Shown here: one piece after another, positions 51,501 to 60,720 of the stretch
Position numbering within the stretch: position 1 is the stretch's first letter
Layout: each line of letters begins with the position of its first letter
NCBI GenBank assembly: GCA_037951165.1
Contig: JBBDHG010000054.1
Span: 4,602,001 to 4,666,000 of the forward strand
Length of the DNA: 64,000 nucleotides
Reading direction: 5' to 3'
Origin: Lophius americanus
Taxonomy: Eukaryota > Chordata > Actinopteri > Lophiiformes > Lophiidae
The notes under the pieces: model-generated
What the model saw: the letters and a program-made list of their open reading frames with translations, nothing else
Database searches by the model: none
What the model was told of the DNA's origin: nothing
Program-made: the position numbers and the translations under genes

Positions 51501-54500
51501 CTCTCACACTACACTCAATAAATAATCAATACTCTGATTGATAAAGTGATACATAATACAATAAAATTAAAACACTGATTTTTTTTTATAAATGTAGTTT
51601 AAATTGGGCAGGATGTAGTTTAGAAAAGGCGAGGTCCAATTTTTCCAGTCAAAGTTTTGCTGTGATCAAAATAGACAGTCCTGATGATGAAGAATAAGTG
51701 GATAGTTGATTATCTAAGTATCAGAACTCAAACAATATACATGCAAACCTCTTTGAATTTCAGGTTCACATTTTTCATTAGGCCGGAAAACGTGTATGAT
51801 AATTATGCTCTGGCTTCAATAGGATGATAATAATAAGATGCAAACCTGACAATAGATTCTTGAAACTATATTGTTGGATAGCTGCTATTCTTTCTCATTG
51901 GATTGAACTAAATAGGCAATGATTTAACATTAAATAGCAACATCTGGGAGGCTTTAATGTAGATGTATCAGAAAGTATTAGGGTGTGGGCATTTAGTCTT
52001 GAATTGGACCTTCTTAGAAACATATCTCAAAAATCAAATCTATTTTTCTGGAGTTATTCTGACTTTAGGAAAGGAAAGTTGAACATTATTATAAGCAAAC
52101 AGCAACAGAAATACACATATTCATATGAATACAGTAGAATAAAAAATAAAATTCCGACTTAGACCCCAGCAAGTAGTTCAAAAATATTTAAGTGTCAAAA
52201 GATACAGACACAGATTTTCACTCTTTTCGAACAATTCAAGGACAGCAAAGTTTGAATGAAAAGATTCAGACGCAGCTGAAGAAAAGTCATACCGCAACAC
52301 AGCAGTACATTGAACCTGGCTTTCTCTGCTCCCCTACAAGCTTCTGTGCCAACTAAGCCTGTTGCTTAGCAACCTCTTAATCAATACCTGGTCCTTGCCG
52401 GAACAAAGCAGAACAACGAGAAGGGAAATAATGGAGGTCCATTTAGCTAGCAGCCGTACAGTACAAAAACCATGTCAGGCATTATTCTTGTTTGTGTCAC
52501 TCAGTGCCGGTCACCTCTTAGAAACCTCTCCGTGTTGTCACCTCATTGAGTTCTTGCATAAGAGGGTGGAGGAATGAACAATAAAACCTCAGTTGTTTAA
52601 TTCTGTTGATTACACGCGGTGTGAGCGACAGATTAAAGACTTCCATAACAAATGGACACATGTACTATCTACCAGGTTAAGCTGATTTAGGACGTTCAGC
52701 AGCAACAAACGAGTGAGATTCACATCATCACAAGATATCCAAAACAGTTTTATACTGTATTTGACGTGAATCCTGTGAAATGACTCAAACAGCACAAGAA
52801 CCCTTATAAATGTATATATAACTTATCTTTAAAACATCTGACCACATGGATTTTTTTTACCTCGAATATTAAATATGAAGTTATACAAGGAGCAGAATGT
52901 TATACACAAAATATAGATGCGTCGCTTTTTATTATATTTGGTAGTTATAATGTCTTTAATTAAAAGCCATGTCACGGGATTTTGCAAATGTGAATGCCTT
53001 TCTTTGTTCCTCACACCTGCTCTGTCCGGGCTGTCATACATCGGTATCCACTGGGGTATGCGAGAGACAAACAGTGTGCCAGTGCAAATACAGATCGACA
53101 CAGTGCCAATGTATATGTGGAGATTAGATAGTGTTGGAAAGCTGCGCGTGTTTGCGTGTGTGTGTGAGTGTGTGACAGAGAGAGAAAAGAGTGAAACTCC
53201 GGGAGAGTGAGTGGGAGACCGATGTCATACAATACACCTTTGTGTAGGCGAGTGGGGGTGGAGCTGAGCATCGGTCAGGTAAACAGAGTCTACACACCAC
53301 CACATCTCAGAGGACAACTTCATGCTCTTCGTTTCTGATGCACCAACAGTCAAGTGAGCCATCTGGAGATCCAGAGATAAACAGGCTACCCTCTCTAACA
53401 CTAGCTCTAGCCGAGAATTACTTTTTATGTCTTATAGGCAGAAATTTAGGCAGAAGTTTCCATGCAGAGCAATTTCAAGTGCTGGGATTTAAAGACTGAG
53501 GCTAACATGATGGGGAAAAGAAGAAAGTTGAAAAAGAGAAGCAGGCAAATCCATTATCACATGTAGGAGGTATTAATGCACATTAGCGGGTGAATCTGAA
53601 TAGCATGAGGGCAGTGACAGAACACACCTCGTGGTTGTAGCACGCACCTTAATGAAGAATAAAAATCCTTTTCCCTCACAATTTCATGATGGAGCTTATG
53701 GAAAAAAAAATCATCTGTTGTCATGGAGCTTACATGCAGAAATTCTAATCCTTTCACTGTCCTATTGACTGACTGTAGAGAAGTGGAATTTTATCTAATA
53801 CAAGTCTGTTAGAGACAGAGAGAGAGGAAGGAGGATCACCTACCAAGTACTCTTATAAGACAAATATTTATTTTATCTTTCTGGGGTTCATGGGCATCAT
53901 CTCAGTTTCTACATATCCTCTAAAAGACATCTCCTGCAGATATTTGATTTCAAAATGATACCCAAGTGACTTATGTAGAAAGGAACTGCACACAATCTCA
54001 GTTTTATCTAAGAAGTGGACAAACTGTATGTGTCAAATTCAAAGTCTTCAACAAGGTAGTAGAACATTGAAATGAAATAGTGGATAAGAGGAGAATAAAT
54101 TTGTAATACTATTAAAGTAAAATTGCTGATGCTAATTCCACATTTTTACTGTCGATATGTCGATTGCAAATGTTCGTACCTCCATGTGTGGTTTATGTTG
54201 GCAGTGAACACTGATAGGTTAAGTCATATAAACATTAATCTTCTTGCTACAATGGCATCTTTGTGTCGTCCTTGACGAGGGTCAAATTCTGATCGTTGGA
54301 CAACTGGGTCAGAGATCTAACCGAAACATAATTTATGTGGAGAAAGCAAAGGCAAGCCCACATTGTCCTACCACACAGAAGAGGAAATGTACCAGAAATA
54401 GCTGAAAAAGTTAATTATTTTATGACAGAGAGTTCTAAAGAGTCACAACTACTTTAACATCAGAAGTACAGCAGTGGGCATATGGGCTGCTTAAGTTAAA

Positions 54501-57500
54501 AGAAAGAGATAGAACCTTTAGGTCCTGCCATTCATGTGGATGTTACTTCGACATTGTACTACCTACATAAAAATTGCGGCAGACCAAGTATACTCCTTAA
54601 TTGAAAAAAATTTCCCTAATGAAAGTAGCCTTTTCCTACAGTATAATGCATCCTGCTGCACTGCAAAAATGGTTCAATCAGGAATGATTTGCGGAACTGA
54701 AAAATGTGTTTGAGTTGTTGACTTGGCCTTCAACTTCGCCACATCTCACTATAACTGAGCATCTGAAGGATGTGCTGGACAAACAAGATCCATGGAGGCC
54801 AAAGCTTACAACTAACATGGCTTAAAGGAGCTGCTGCTAATGTCCTGCCACAGCACACATTCAGATATCAGGTCAGAGCCTTGAGCAGCAAAAGGGCCAC
54901 CTACACAATACTAGGCAATATTGCTTTACTGCAAATGAAGAAATGAGCATAAACTGTCCTTTAGAAGACGTGTTATAAACCCAGTGCACACATTTCTTTA
55001 CTCTAATTCAATTTCTCTCTATTTCATAGGTATAAAATAATTCCTGAAACATTCTAAAGGATTGAATTATGGCGGATAATATATTCATGTATAGTCTGAG
55101 CTCATGAGATTGTGCGGGGACTGCAAATAGATTGGTTTCTATGAATTAAAAAAATTTGAAAAAAACATGGAAAGTTGTATCATGCCGTTTATCTTGTCTA
55201 ATTATTTTCATTTACACTACTTCTGCAGTAATTGGTATCGAGTTAGGCAGGCATATTACTGGACTCAACTCGCATCTACCCAAATAAAGTGTTTCAGTGT
55301 ATTTCCTCCTCTACCAATTGTATTAGGTTTGATTTAGTACATGCGCTGCTGCAAACAGACATAATCTAATTCATGCACTAAGTTAGCCTGCGCCTTGTTT
55401 TGCTGCCTGCTCAGCTGCTTAATGAGCTCATTATTCTAGTGTTTCCTGTTTATTTTTTTCTCATTTAAATCAATCTAATCACTGATTCACCACAGGATCC
55501 GTTTCCTCTTTGTACAGATGTACATCTCGGAAGCCTGGGCAATGATTTTATTTCATTTTTATTTGTCTGTGTGTATGTGGAAGCATGCAGGAGTTTTTAC
55601 TAAATTTAAATCCTATTAATACACTTATGCTCTTGAGCAACACAGGCAAGACCTGGGTTGTTGTTAAGATATAGACAAGTATCTGAACATATATCCTAAA
55701 TAGGCCTTATTTGTATCATGCCAAGCACAAAAGGTGATCATCACCAAAAGACTTGTGCAAGAGAAACAGTTCAGTTCATTTTTGGCTCATTCCTTCGAAT
55801 TGAAAGAAAAAATCTTTATGCATCAAATGCTACAAAAATTGCGATGACTATCATCGATCTAAAGTCTTGCAAGATTACATTATATCTCAAGTGAAACGTA
55901 AACATACTGGATTTTTTTTTAAATGTTGTTAATGACTGTATGTTTACCTTTACTTATCCAATCAAAGTTATTTGTATTATAGTACAATAAACAGAAAACA
56001 AGCAAACATGTTGCCATGACGACGACACATTAAGTCCAGTTCACTCTGCTCCCTTTGGATTTCTCACAGCGGTTTGCTCGTTCAACGTCCTATCCAGTAC
56101 AAATATGTGCCTCACATGACATTTTTGTCTTTTGTTTTTACAAACAACACACTTATAGATACATCCTTAACCGTGCTATAATATGATTTCATGGTTGCCG
56201 AACATCAGAACCCTGGGAACACCAGAGTTGCCTCTGACATTTCACTGATTTTAACAGCAGGCAACCTGTGGTTTCACTAAAATAACATTTTTATTGTATT
56301 ATGAGACCTTATTGTTACTTTATTTTTTCCAGTTTCGCTGACATTAAAAGGGATGTACAATTTTCTAGGAAATAAAAAACTACTACTTTCTATGATCTTG
56401 AGTGATTAATTATACATTCTTCATTATCGCTATATGTAATTTATTGGTTTTGTAAATGTAAGTGTCATGCAACTATGCCTTGAAAATGTAACACCGTCAT
56501 CTAATCTCAGGGCCACAACCCGGACACACAATCAAACACAAAACATGATTATGCAAAATACCCCTGCCTCATTTTTATGTATCACACATTATATCTTCCA
56601 GAAAACTGATCTCTGTATAATTAAAGCCCACTCTGAATATCCTCATTAATTTTACAGCACAATCAATGTGCCCCTTCAGAGAGAGAAAATCTAAGAAACT
56701 ATGAGTTAACTGGGTTCAGTTGAATCTATCAAGGTTACGTGGAACTATTCTGGACACATTCCCTTTTAATGTTAATAATCTCTGCCAAGGAGGTCATGTC
56801 CTTTAGATTTTTTTGGTGACCCAGACCACGATCTGGATTCTGATTCTTTTTTTTAACCATAGCATGAGACCATTAAGATTTTCACCTCAAACTTCATGAA
56901 TAATGCCTAAAATGATTGGAAAAAATGTCACAATCACACCCCCATTATACCTACCACACATCAAAGTCATCAGGACATTTTATTGGCAGATAGCAGAACC
57001 TTTTTTGAACATTTTGCTGATTTTAAGCACAACACGAGAGTCCGATAATCATATGTGCAAATAGTTATCATAGAACATGAAAAATTCTCCAAACTCTAAA
57101 ATCTTTTTTAAAGTCTATAATGAATACAAACTTCTATACTTCTAATGTTACTCATTTTACAGATAACTGCACTATCCTCAGTCTGAGTCAATACATAAGC
57201 ATTTAGTTACATTTTGCTCTATTCAGTCATTAGAATCTAATTTATTTTTAAAGCCTAATTCGTGCTGACCGTAGTAACCTTTTCAGTCTATATCTAGGAC
57301 AGAAAATGTTTTTCTGTTTAAAAACCACATTGCCCTAATGCTCATCACATAAATCGCACAAAATGTCAGATTTATCACATTCCAGATTCCAGCAGCGACT
57401 CTCAACCCAAACCGTTCAGGAGAAATAATCCACTCTCAATGGAAAGAGAGACTGACCTTTGTCGCTCTGACTGAAGACAGCCATGGTCTGTCCACCCACT

Positions 57501-60500
57501 GCGTGCATAGTGAAGGGATGATCCTTCGGGACCTGCAGTGATGCATCCTTCTCCCCCACAACACCTAGGGCAGTCAATTCCTCATTCAGGCTGAAAAGTA
57601 CCTGAGAAACAAAGCTGAATCAAACTCCTGCTGTCTAGTGGTATCGACCGCTCACTCCTTAATTAATCAGACCAGGTCAAATATGACAGCCCCAAACCCT
57701 GCTGTAAAAACACGGTGTTACAAGCTAAACCATTAAAGTGGAGCTATTTAATTAGAAAAATGGAGTTAGAATATTGAATTTAAGTAGATTAATATTACTA
57801 GGAGAATATGTAAAGAGTAGATTTTACCCTTGGAGCTCATTTGTTAGTATTAGTTCAGCAAATAATCTGGGATAATATGCTGATCATTTTCAGCATTAAC
57901 CGATTCTACATTTTGTAATGAAATAATACTAATGATGATAATGATGATAATATGATATTAACAAAGATAATAATAATGGGCCAATAGTGATAAATCAAGT
58001 CATACATACCCAGAGGCCAAAGACACACCTTCAACCTAGATAGACTGTACTTATCTAGCACTATTCTAGTCTGCTGGACCACTCAAAGCGCTTTACATTG
58101 TGAGTCACCATTTGCACCAACATTCGTACAGTGATGACAGAGGCTACCATGCAAGGCGCCATATGCTCATCAGGAGCGATAACCATTCACGCCATCATTC
58201 ACAAACCAATGGAACAGCAATTGGGAGCAACTTGGAGTTCAGTATCTTGCTATAGGACACTTCGACATGTGGACTGCAGTGGCCGGGGATCAAACCACTG
58301 ACATTCAGATAAGTGGACAACCGCTCCACCCGCTCCACCAACTGAGGGACCCTCCTAACACTATAGAGTTTTAAAAACATTAACTTTTTAAAATTAGCTA
58401 CAGCTCAATATATTGGACAAACTATGTAAGTCTCAACACTTGTGGTTTGGATTATTGTAGGAGTAATATTGAATCTGAAATAGCCAATATGCCTTTGATC
58501 AACTGATCCCAGATGACCAATGCATTATTAAACAAACTTCTAGACGAAAGAACCAAGGTCTGGGTGAAAACATCATCAGCAAGAACGCTGCGGCTGGAGC
58601 AACATAAATGGGATTGTATTGGTTTGCTGCAGGAGGGGCACTTCATTAGACACATTAACAGTGTGGCGAAAGCTCACCATTCCACAACAACACGTCTATG
58701 CCAGTTTAATGGAGCCAGTGGAATGATGACATACCGACTGCTCTACATAATTTATTAACCCAGAATCAAGATCAATGTATCTGCCTGCAGCAATGCAGAA
58801 ACCGGAATCAATCAGCCTCAACAGAAGCACATATCCTACTTTACTAGCTCTGTATATACCAAAATAAAAACAACTCACCTGAGTCATGATGGATTCAACC
58901 GTACAGTGGTGGTGTACTGATTTGGAGAGAATGTCGGGCTAGTGCCGGGAATGCCGTTACTCAAGATTTCGCTTATCCCTTAGGAGAAGGTTCATTTGTA
59001 CTTTTTTTTTTCTTCTTTTTTTGTTTGTTTTAATATGAAGAGCTCGTCTGGCGATGGTTTTAAGAAAAATTGATATGGTTGACAGGACTTAATAACACGT
59101 AGGAACAACTTATTCTCTCGTGGCCACGAATTAATAAGGTGTGTGAATGACGTTTTATCCCGTGGGAACGGGTCAACATGTTTATCCCATGTCTTAATAA
59201 GTCATTCCTAAAAGTTATTAGCTTGAGTGAAAATAATTATTAAAAGTTATTTAGGATCTAGGCAGGGGTTACCATTTTCCTTCGATACAGCCAAACATGA
59301 TCCAAAACAGTTGTGCATTTCATACATTGAGAGTATTTGTACATTACAGACCAACACTTAGTAAAGCAAAAGAAGAAAACAGAAGAAAAAAAAGGAAAGT
59401 GAGATACATTGCAAAGAAGAAGTGTATTAAATATATATATTTTTCCTAAACAAAAATTGAACAACGGAAACAATCATTAAGAGTGAAATTTAAGTTAAAT
59501 TGTAAGTCATTGCCACTATCCCATACACATCACCTTTTTACAGTACCAGCTGTGTGCAGCACTACAGTCAAACTCTCTCACCTCTGTTTTGCCTTGCTTC
59601 CTGTTCCATAGATAAAACCAGACAATAATACAGAGGACAGGTTTTAGGCAAAGGTATCAGAATATATGCATGTATCAAAACTTCTTAATGAATAGTTTCA
59701 AAGCTTACTTTCCAATGCTTATCTTTCCAACTTCTCCCTTTTCTGTGGCCTTTCCCCATTGCTGCGATAAGTACTTGGGAACCTGGTGGCAAATCAAATA
59801 TTTCTTGTTAAAGATGGTCAATTTTGTAAAAGTTGCACCAAGTACAACTTAAGGGACATTTCTTTGAATAAATGGAATATCAATAAAATAAGCTTTGATA
59901 AGACTTTACTATACCAAGGTGAAGTTATAGTATTTACAATAACATCACTGGTTTACCTAATTGGTTTCATGAATTGGATCCTTATGTTTACCCTCTATGA
60001 AAGCGTGGTTTTAACAGTCCATTGCTTTTTCTTGTGCTAAATATTAATTATGATCCCCCACCTGTCAAAATTGAGATAGCCCTGGTCTGACTACCATACC
60101 AAAATGCGGACAAATTATATTCATTATCTTACATATAAGCTTTGACCTAGAGTTTTACCAAATAAAATACAACTTCTAATTTGGCAAGATATTTGTTGCA
60201 ACTGTACATAATGACATCATTTTGACACATGAAGGCCACAATAGACTCGGATAGGTAATGAGATGTGGCGCGATGGTGGTCGGATCTGGAACTGCACTAA
60301 CAAATGCCACTAAAAGTTAAAAGAATTCAACCAAAATTTTGTCATATTAATTAATGCAATGGACCTCCTGATATGTTCAACCTACAGAATGTATCAAATA
60401 TGTAATATAGACCTGCTTAATGATAAGTAAAGTAAAATACAATTTTATCTTTGACGTTTATTCAAAACTGTAGCTCATGTTTCAATTAAGCATGAAACTG

Positions 60501-60616
60501 TGTACTCCACTTTTTCATGAGTTGATTAAGTTATGATCAGGTGGACAAACCTTTACAAGCCAAACGCCTTGACTTTGTTTGACTCCAGATAGATTAACCT
60601 CCGCTTTATCTGTCAT
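20795..60616 (-). CDS. gtf2f2: General transcription factor IIF subunit 2 (RAP30)
   Basis: TFIIF beta subunit. It pairs with RAP74 and brings RNA polymerase II to the promoter. Coding exons, 5' to 3' on the minus strand: 60551-60616, 59709-59782, 59582-59600, 57457-57601, 25966-26050, 23740-23839, 22020-22163, 20795-20950. All junctions are GT-AG and in phase, giving 262 residues (human 249). Visible family segments: N-terminal NLSGVKQSQGVWLVK and VPKYLSQQWGKATEKGEVGK (RAP74-dimerisation region); HPFTMHAVGGQTMAVF; EGMVVHRAECRP; PVANHDFN; and a C-terminal winged helix with VLDMLFSAFEKHQYYN and DLVDITKQPV, ending WELKSEYRHYQGG. There is an acidic/polar C-terminal extension of about 12 residues. 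Several central stretches are diverged, so it may be one of two teleost co-orthologues (inference). Confidence 0.94.
21095..21190. repeat. Short interspersed repeat tail fragment
   Basis: An A/G-rich run (AAGAAAGAAAGAAGAAGAAG) followed by ATCCTTTATTAGTCACATAG and then TACTTCTCTGCATTTGACCC. I recognise this as a common fish retroelement end, in gtf2f2 intron 7. Family not named. Confidence 0.5.
23168..23530. repeat. Common fish interspersed repeat with (CAAT)n edge
   Basis: It starts with eight or so CAAT units (23169-23200), then TATACAGCGCCAATTCACAA, GAGCAGGTCTAGACCAGACT, GCAGAAACCTCGAGCAGATC and an AGAGAGAC tail. This order is a familiar, abundant teleost repeat. It lies in gtf2f2 intron 6 and has no intact coding capacity. 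Confidence 0.65.
24418..24477. repeat. (GT)n microsatellite
   Basis: About 60 bp of GT units with a few interruptions (GA, GC), in gtf2f2 intron 5. Confidence 0.95.
24500..24745. repeat. Diverged dispersed repeat, copy A
   Basis: It shares an ordered set of phrases with 26235-26450: GATCTCA, CCNGATNAAATAA, CTCATTAG, TTCTAACA, CATAACGT-like, CCTGTNTNTCC, GCAG and TCAGCTGNCA. The copies are in the same orientation and flank gtf2f2 exon 5. The AATAAATCT near a CTCA...GA motif resembles a LINE 3' tail. Confidence 0.55.
25440..25620. repeat. AT-rich ATAATAATA repeat fragment
   Basis: TAATAATAATAATAACACAT followed by CGCACTTTAAAT and a further ATAATAATAA run, in the style of common fish repeats with (ATAATA)n ends. 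No coding capacity. Confidence 0.4.
26235..26450. repeat. Diverged dispersed repeat, copy B
   Basis: Same-orientation partner of 24500-24745 with the same order of short matching phrases, just upstream of gtf2f2 exon 5 (in intron 4). Both copies are old, with many differences. Confidence 0.55.
27140..27191. repeat. (AC)n microsatellite
   Basis: Nearly continuous AC dinucleotides with small interruptions. Confidence 0.95.
27363..27394. repeat. (AC)n microsatellite
   Basis: Uninterrupted AC run, about 16 units, 170 bp from the previous one. Confidence 0.95.
28568..28658 (-). repeat. tRNA-like pseudogene or SINE head
   Basis: On the minus strand it reads GCAGCTGGTTAGCTCAGTGG (A-box-like), then GGGGATCAAATCCC (T-arm/B-box-like), then an AAGAAGG-type tail. 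D- and anticodon-stem pairing is poor, so it is not a working tRNA. A tRNA-derived interspersed repeat is most likely. Confidence 0.6.
29398..29460. repeat. Two adjacent perfect inverted repeats
   Basis: First: CCATACTGACCT (29398-29409), 6-nt loop, exact complement 29416-29427 (12 bp). Second: AAATCACAACATTC (29431-29444), loop TT, exact complement 29447-29460 (14 bp). They are three bases apart. Confidence 0.95.
29959..29990. repeat. Perfect 13-bp inverted repeat
   Basis: CGTGACTTAAACT (29959-29971), loop TGTGTG, exact complement 29978-29990. It sits directly at the left edge of the interspersed repeat that follows. Confidence 0.95.
29991..30720. repeat. Common fish interspersed repeat
   Basis: It begins TCAATTTTATTTGTATAGCC CAAAATCACAAATCAC, followed by CAGACCCTAGGTCCGGGTGA and GGAAGAGACACAGAGGAGG, a familiar teleost repeat body. 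The right part (about 30220-30720) includes ATGGCGTCCAGCAGGGCCTC and CTGAGCCAGTCCTAACTA, also seen in such elements. No intact coding frame. The right boundary is uncertain. Confidence 0.6.
30435..30483. repeat. Interleaved inverted repeats (A-B-A'-B')
   Basis: A = GGGCTCAGTA (30435-30444) pairs with 30459-30468. B = CGAAACTAATGGG (30446-30458) pairs with 30466-30478. The two pairings are interleaved like a pseudoknot and share CCC at 30466-30468. Confidence 0.9.
30919..31072. repeat. Three successive perfect inverted repeats with an internal direct repeat
   Basis: (1) ATTAGTTGATAAGT 30919-30932 with 30938-30951 (14 bp, 5-nt loop). (2) GAATAAGACTTATCAAC 30979-30995 with 31000-31016 (17 bp, loop ATTA). 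(3) CTCACATGTTGTCCCACAA 31030-31048 with 31054-31072 (19 bp, 5-nt loop). GTTTTTGACTTATCAAC also occurs twice in direct order (30931-30947 and 30962-30978). Confidence 0.95.
34490..34695 (-). mobile_element. LINE 3'-region-like fragment (degraded)
   Basis: Segments such as GGGGATCCCAATGTGTTCCA, AGGCCAAGTGAG and GGTCATGTCTGGAAAACGTC resemble, on the minus strand, the C-terminal coding end of a fish LINE (the stretch that encodes a WERLG-PPEE-like motif). It is heavily decayed. Family assignment is from memory and uncertain. Confidence 0.4.
36335..36445. repeat. Short degenerate tandem repeat
   Basis: Three imperfect units of about 30-35 bp built on GATATA..AAGTTNGNGAACCA(C/T)TGA (for example AAGTTTGTGAACCATTGATA and AAGTTGGGGAACCACTGACA). 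No further role seen. Confidence 0.6.
36550..37810 (+). mobile_element. Tc1-like DNA transposon, internally deleted and frameshifted
   Basis: A 1.26 kb element flanked by TA. The left end TACACTACTCAAAAAAAG and the reverse complement of the right end, TACACTTCTCAAAGAAATAT, are imperfect terminal inverted repeats. The plus strand codes for Tc1-type transposase parts: an N-terminal helix-turn-helix piece (SIVSRGLRRYQETGQYTRR, within 36666-37118) and a C-terminal catalytic part (SVMIWGGISLEGRRDLGV; HDNARPHVAG with the second Asp; NPIEHLW with the Glu; within about 37052-37546). About 60 residues between GGIRAQR and WRRYGER are missing, including the FTDE segment with the first catalytic Asp, and the reading frame changes there. 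It cannot make active transposase. Confidence 0.9.
38050..38245 (+). mobile_element. RTE-type LINE 3'-end fragment
   Basis: Ordered phrases GTGTTACCAGCCTACCCAGG, CACACCTAGTGCCGGTCCCA, GGATAAATGGGAGGGTTG and CGTAAAACCTATGCCAAATT match, from memory, the well-conserved 3' end of fish RTE elements. It is non-coding and close to the Tc1 copy. Confidence 0.65.
38930..39195 (+). repeat. tRNA-derived SINE-like repeat, plus orientation
   Basis: It begins near GACAGCACAGGGGCGCAAGC GAGTTGCCTCACAGTAAGG with GGGTTCAAATATCC (B-box-like). It continues TGCATGAACTCTCCGTCATT, CAGTCCAAATACATGCA and ends GGCCCTGTGATGAACTGG. This is the order of a very common fish repeat. A fragment in the opposite orientation lies at about 61880-62080. 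Confidence 0.65.
40930..40988. repeat. Compound (GT)n(GA)n microsatellite upstream of kctd4
   Basis: GT units then a long GA run, about 280 bp before the kctd4 ATG. It lies in the likely kctd4 promoter or 5' UTR and may form a purine/pyrimidine asymmetric tract. Confidence 0.95.
41269..42045 (+). CDS. kctd4: BTB/POZ (T1) domain protein KCTD4, intronless
   Basis: 258 residues, close to the human 259. Residues 33-130 or so form a T1-type BTB domain (ITVNVGGFLYTAHRTTLAKH; NPFIDRDGPVFRHVLNYLR; LPDDFREAGLLRREADFY). The C-terminal half carries the KCTD4-specific stretch TDSHERSQGLKVYC, then SKSRLDGFPEEFEVSSN and ALHFVK at the end. KCTD proteins oligomerise through the BTB domain and some serve as cullin-3 adaptors. 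The role of KCTD4 itself is poorly known. Start ATG 41269 gives M-E-W-N-L. A second in-frame Met lies seven codons on. The coding DNA is GC-richer than its intronic surroundings. It is nested in gtf2f2 intron 4 on the opposite strand, as in human. Confidence 0.95.
   Translation: MEWNLRRMESELRHINPDLLQPSKSFKKPSSGTITVNVGGFLYTAHRTTLAKHQGSFLEELANGKKPVQHTDSMGNPFIDRDGPVFRHVLNYLRTGGLQLPDDFREAGLLRREADFYRLSELVEAVLEWESQRAAQREAAFLEVTDSHERSQGLKVYCSDPTFIEKVKGRLVQISKSRLDGFPEEFEVSSNVIQFRHFIKSEPGSRLVLKEDSTFLCTLDCLKLETVMLALRSGFKLVTSLDSSKGSVVAAEALHFVK
42046..42849 (+). other. kctd4: kctd4 3' UTR with poly(A) signal
   Basis: AATAAA at 42844-42849 follows the stop by 800 bp. The interval contains a GT microsatellite (42560-42595) and no other gene. 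Confidence 0.6.
42560..42595. repeat. (GT)n microsatellite in kctd4 3' UTR
   Basis: About 18 uninterrupted GT units on the plus strand, within the probable kctd4 mRNA. Confidence 0.95.
43295..43331. repeat. Perfect 12-bp inverted repeat
   Basis: GTGTTCTCAGGG (43295-43306), 13-nt loop with GTG/CAC that could pair further, exact complement 43320-43331. Confidence 0.95.
48654..48737. repeat. Two adjacent inverted repeats, the second with a long interrupted stem
   Basis: First: GAAGAATAGAATG (48654-48666), loop GCTT, exact complement 48671-48683. Second: ATTTGTCGCAACA (48698-48710), loop GGA, exact complement 48714-48726. The second is extended outward by GAG/CTC and by CTTCAGTG (48680-48687) pairing with CACTGAAG (48730-48737). 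Confidence 0.93.
50030..50280 (+). mobile_element. Non-LTR retroelement 3' tail (degraded)
   Basis: The plus strand contains a decayed coding end (GGCATGGAACAATTTACAAA, compare the W-N-x-L-Q motif near the C terminus of fish LINEs) followed by AATCTCAATGAGAGTCCC, CTGGTTAAATAAAAGGTC and AAATAAATAA, the characteristic 3' tail. Short and non-functional. Confidence 0.55.
50281..57450. other. Intronic DNA of gtf2f2 with no recognised feature
   Basis: AT-rich sequence with frequent stops in all frames. I found no convincing exon, RNA gene or named repeat. Some short CA/GA-rich runs occur near 53155-53190. Confidence 0.5.
57457..60616 (-). CDS. gtf2f2: gtf2f2 first four exons: RAP74-binding region
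   Basis: 60551-60616 is the start exon, 22 codons from ATG (60614-60616): M-T-D-K-A-E-V then NLSGVKQSQGVWLVK, with an unusual but valid donor gtttgt. Next come 59709-59782, the microexon at 59582-59600, and 57457-57601 (LFSLNEELTALGVVGEKD, then HPFTMHAVGGQ). The start is chosen because the encoded N terminus aligns with the human MAERGELDLTGAKQNTG. Confidence 0.92.
58020..58365 (-). repeat. tRNA-derived interspersed repeat, minus orientation
   Basis: On the minus strand it reads CCTCAGTTGGTGGAGCGGGT (A-box-like), then GTGGTTTGATCCCCGGCCAC (B-box-like), GCAGTCCACATGTCGAAGTG, TCCTATAGCAAGATACTGAA and then a body ending near GTAAAGCGCTTTGAGTGG. This is a familiar abundant fish repeat. It lies in gtf2f2 intron 3. 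Confidence 0.65.
59582..59600 (-). CDS. gtf2f2: gtf2f2 19-nt microexon
   Basis: GAAGCAAGGCAAAACAGAG on the minus strand, preceded by acceptor aacag and followed by donor gtgagag. It joins AA| of the previous exon to give K-K-Q-G-K-T-E, then |GTA of the next exon. This restores the frame that direct splicing of its neighbours would break, and it matches the family sequence at this place (human T-Q-G-R-T-E). Confidence 0.92.
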
Positions 60617-60659
60617 GGTTTGAAAGCTGTCCAAAGATCCCAAAGAAACGAAAACAGGT

Positions 60660-60720
60660 GAGCCCAATCAGAACAAACCGTTTTCCGGTGACGTCATACA
60701 AACTGCGGACGCGAGGGAGT
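60660..60720 (-). promoter_or_regulatory. gtf2f2: gtf2f2 proximal promoter: CRE, ETS-like and CCAAT motifs
   Basis: A perfect CRE TGACGTCA at 60689-60696 lies 73 bp upstream of the ATG. TTCCGG (ETS core) is at about 60684-60688 and CCAAT at about 60664-60668 between the CRE and the ATG. There is no TATA box. This is typical of a housekeeping promoter. The transcription start is not determined. Confidence 0.6.

Larger units (their letters stand above)
26051..57456 (-). other. gtf2f2: gtf2f2 intron 4 (31.4 kb), hosts kctd4
   Basis: One intron between exons 57457-57601 and 25966-26050. It contains kctd4 on the plus strand, a dead Tc1-like transposon, LINE and SINE-like fragments, several microsatellites and the inverted-repeat cluster. 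Long stretches with no gene or repeat that I recognise are about 31320-34480, 34720-36330, 39200-40900, 42850-48640, 48740-50030 and 50280-57450. Scattered open frames there lack any domain. Confidence 0.85.
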
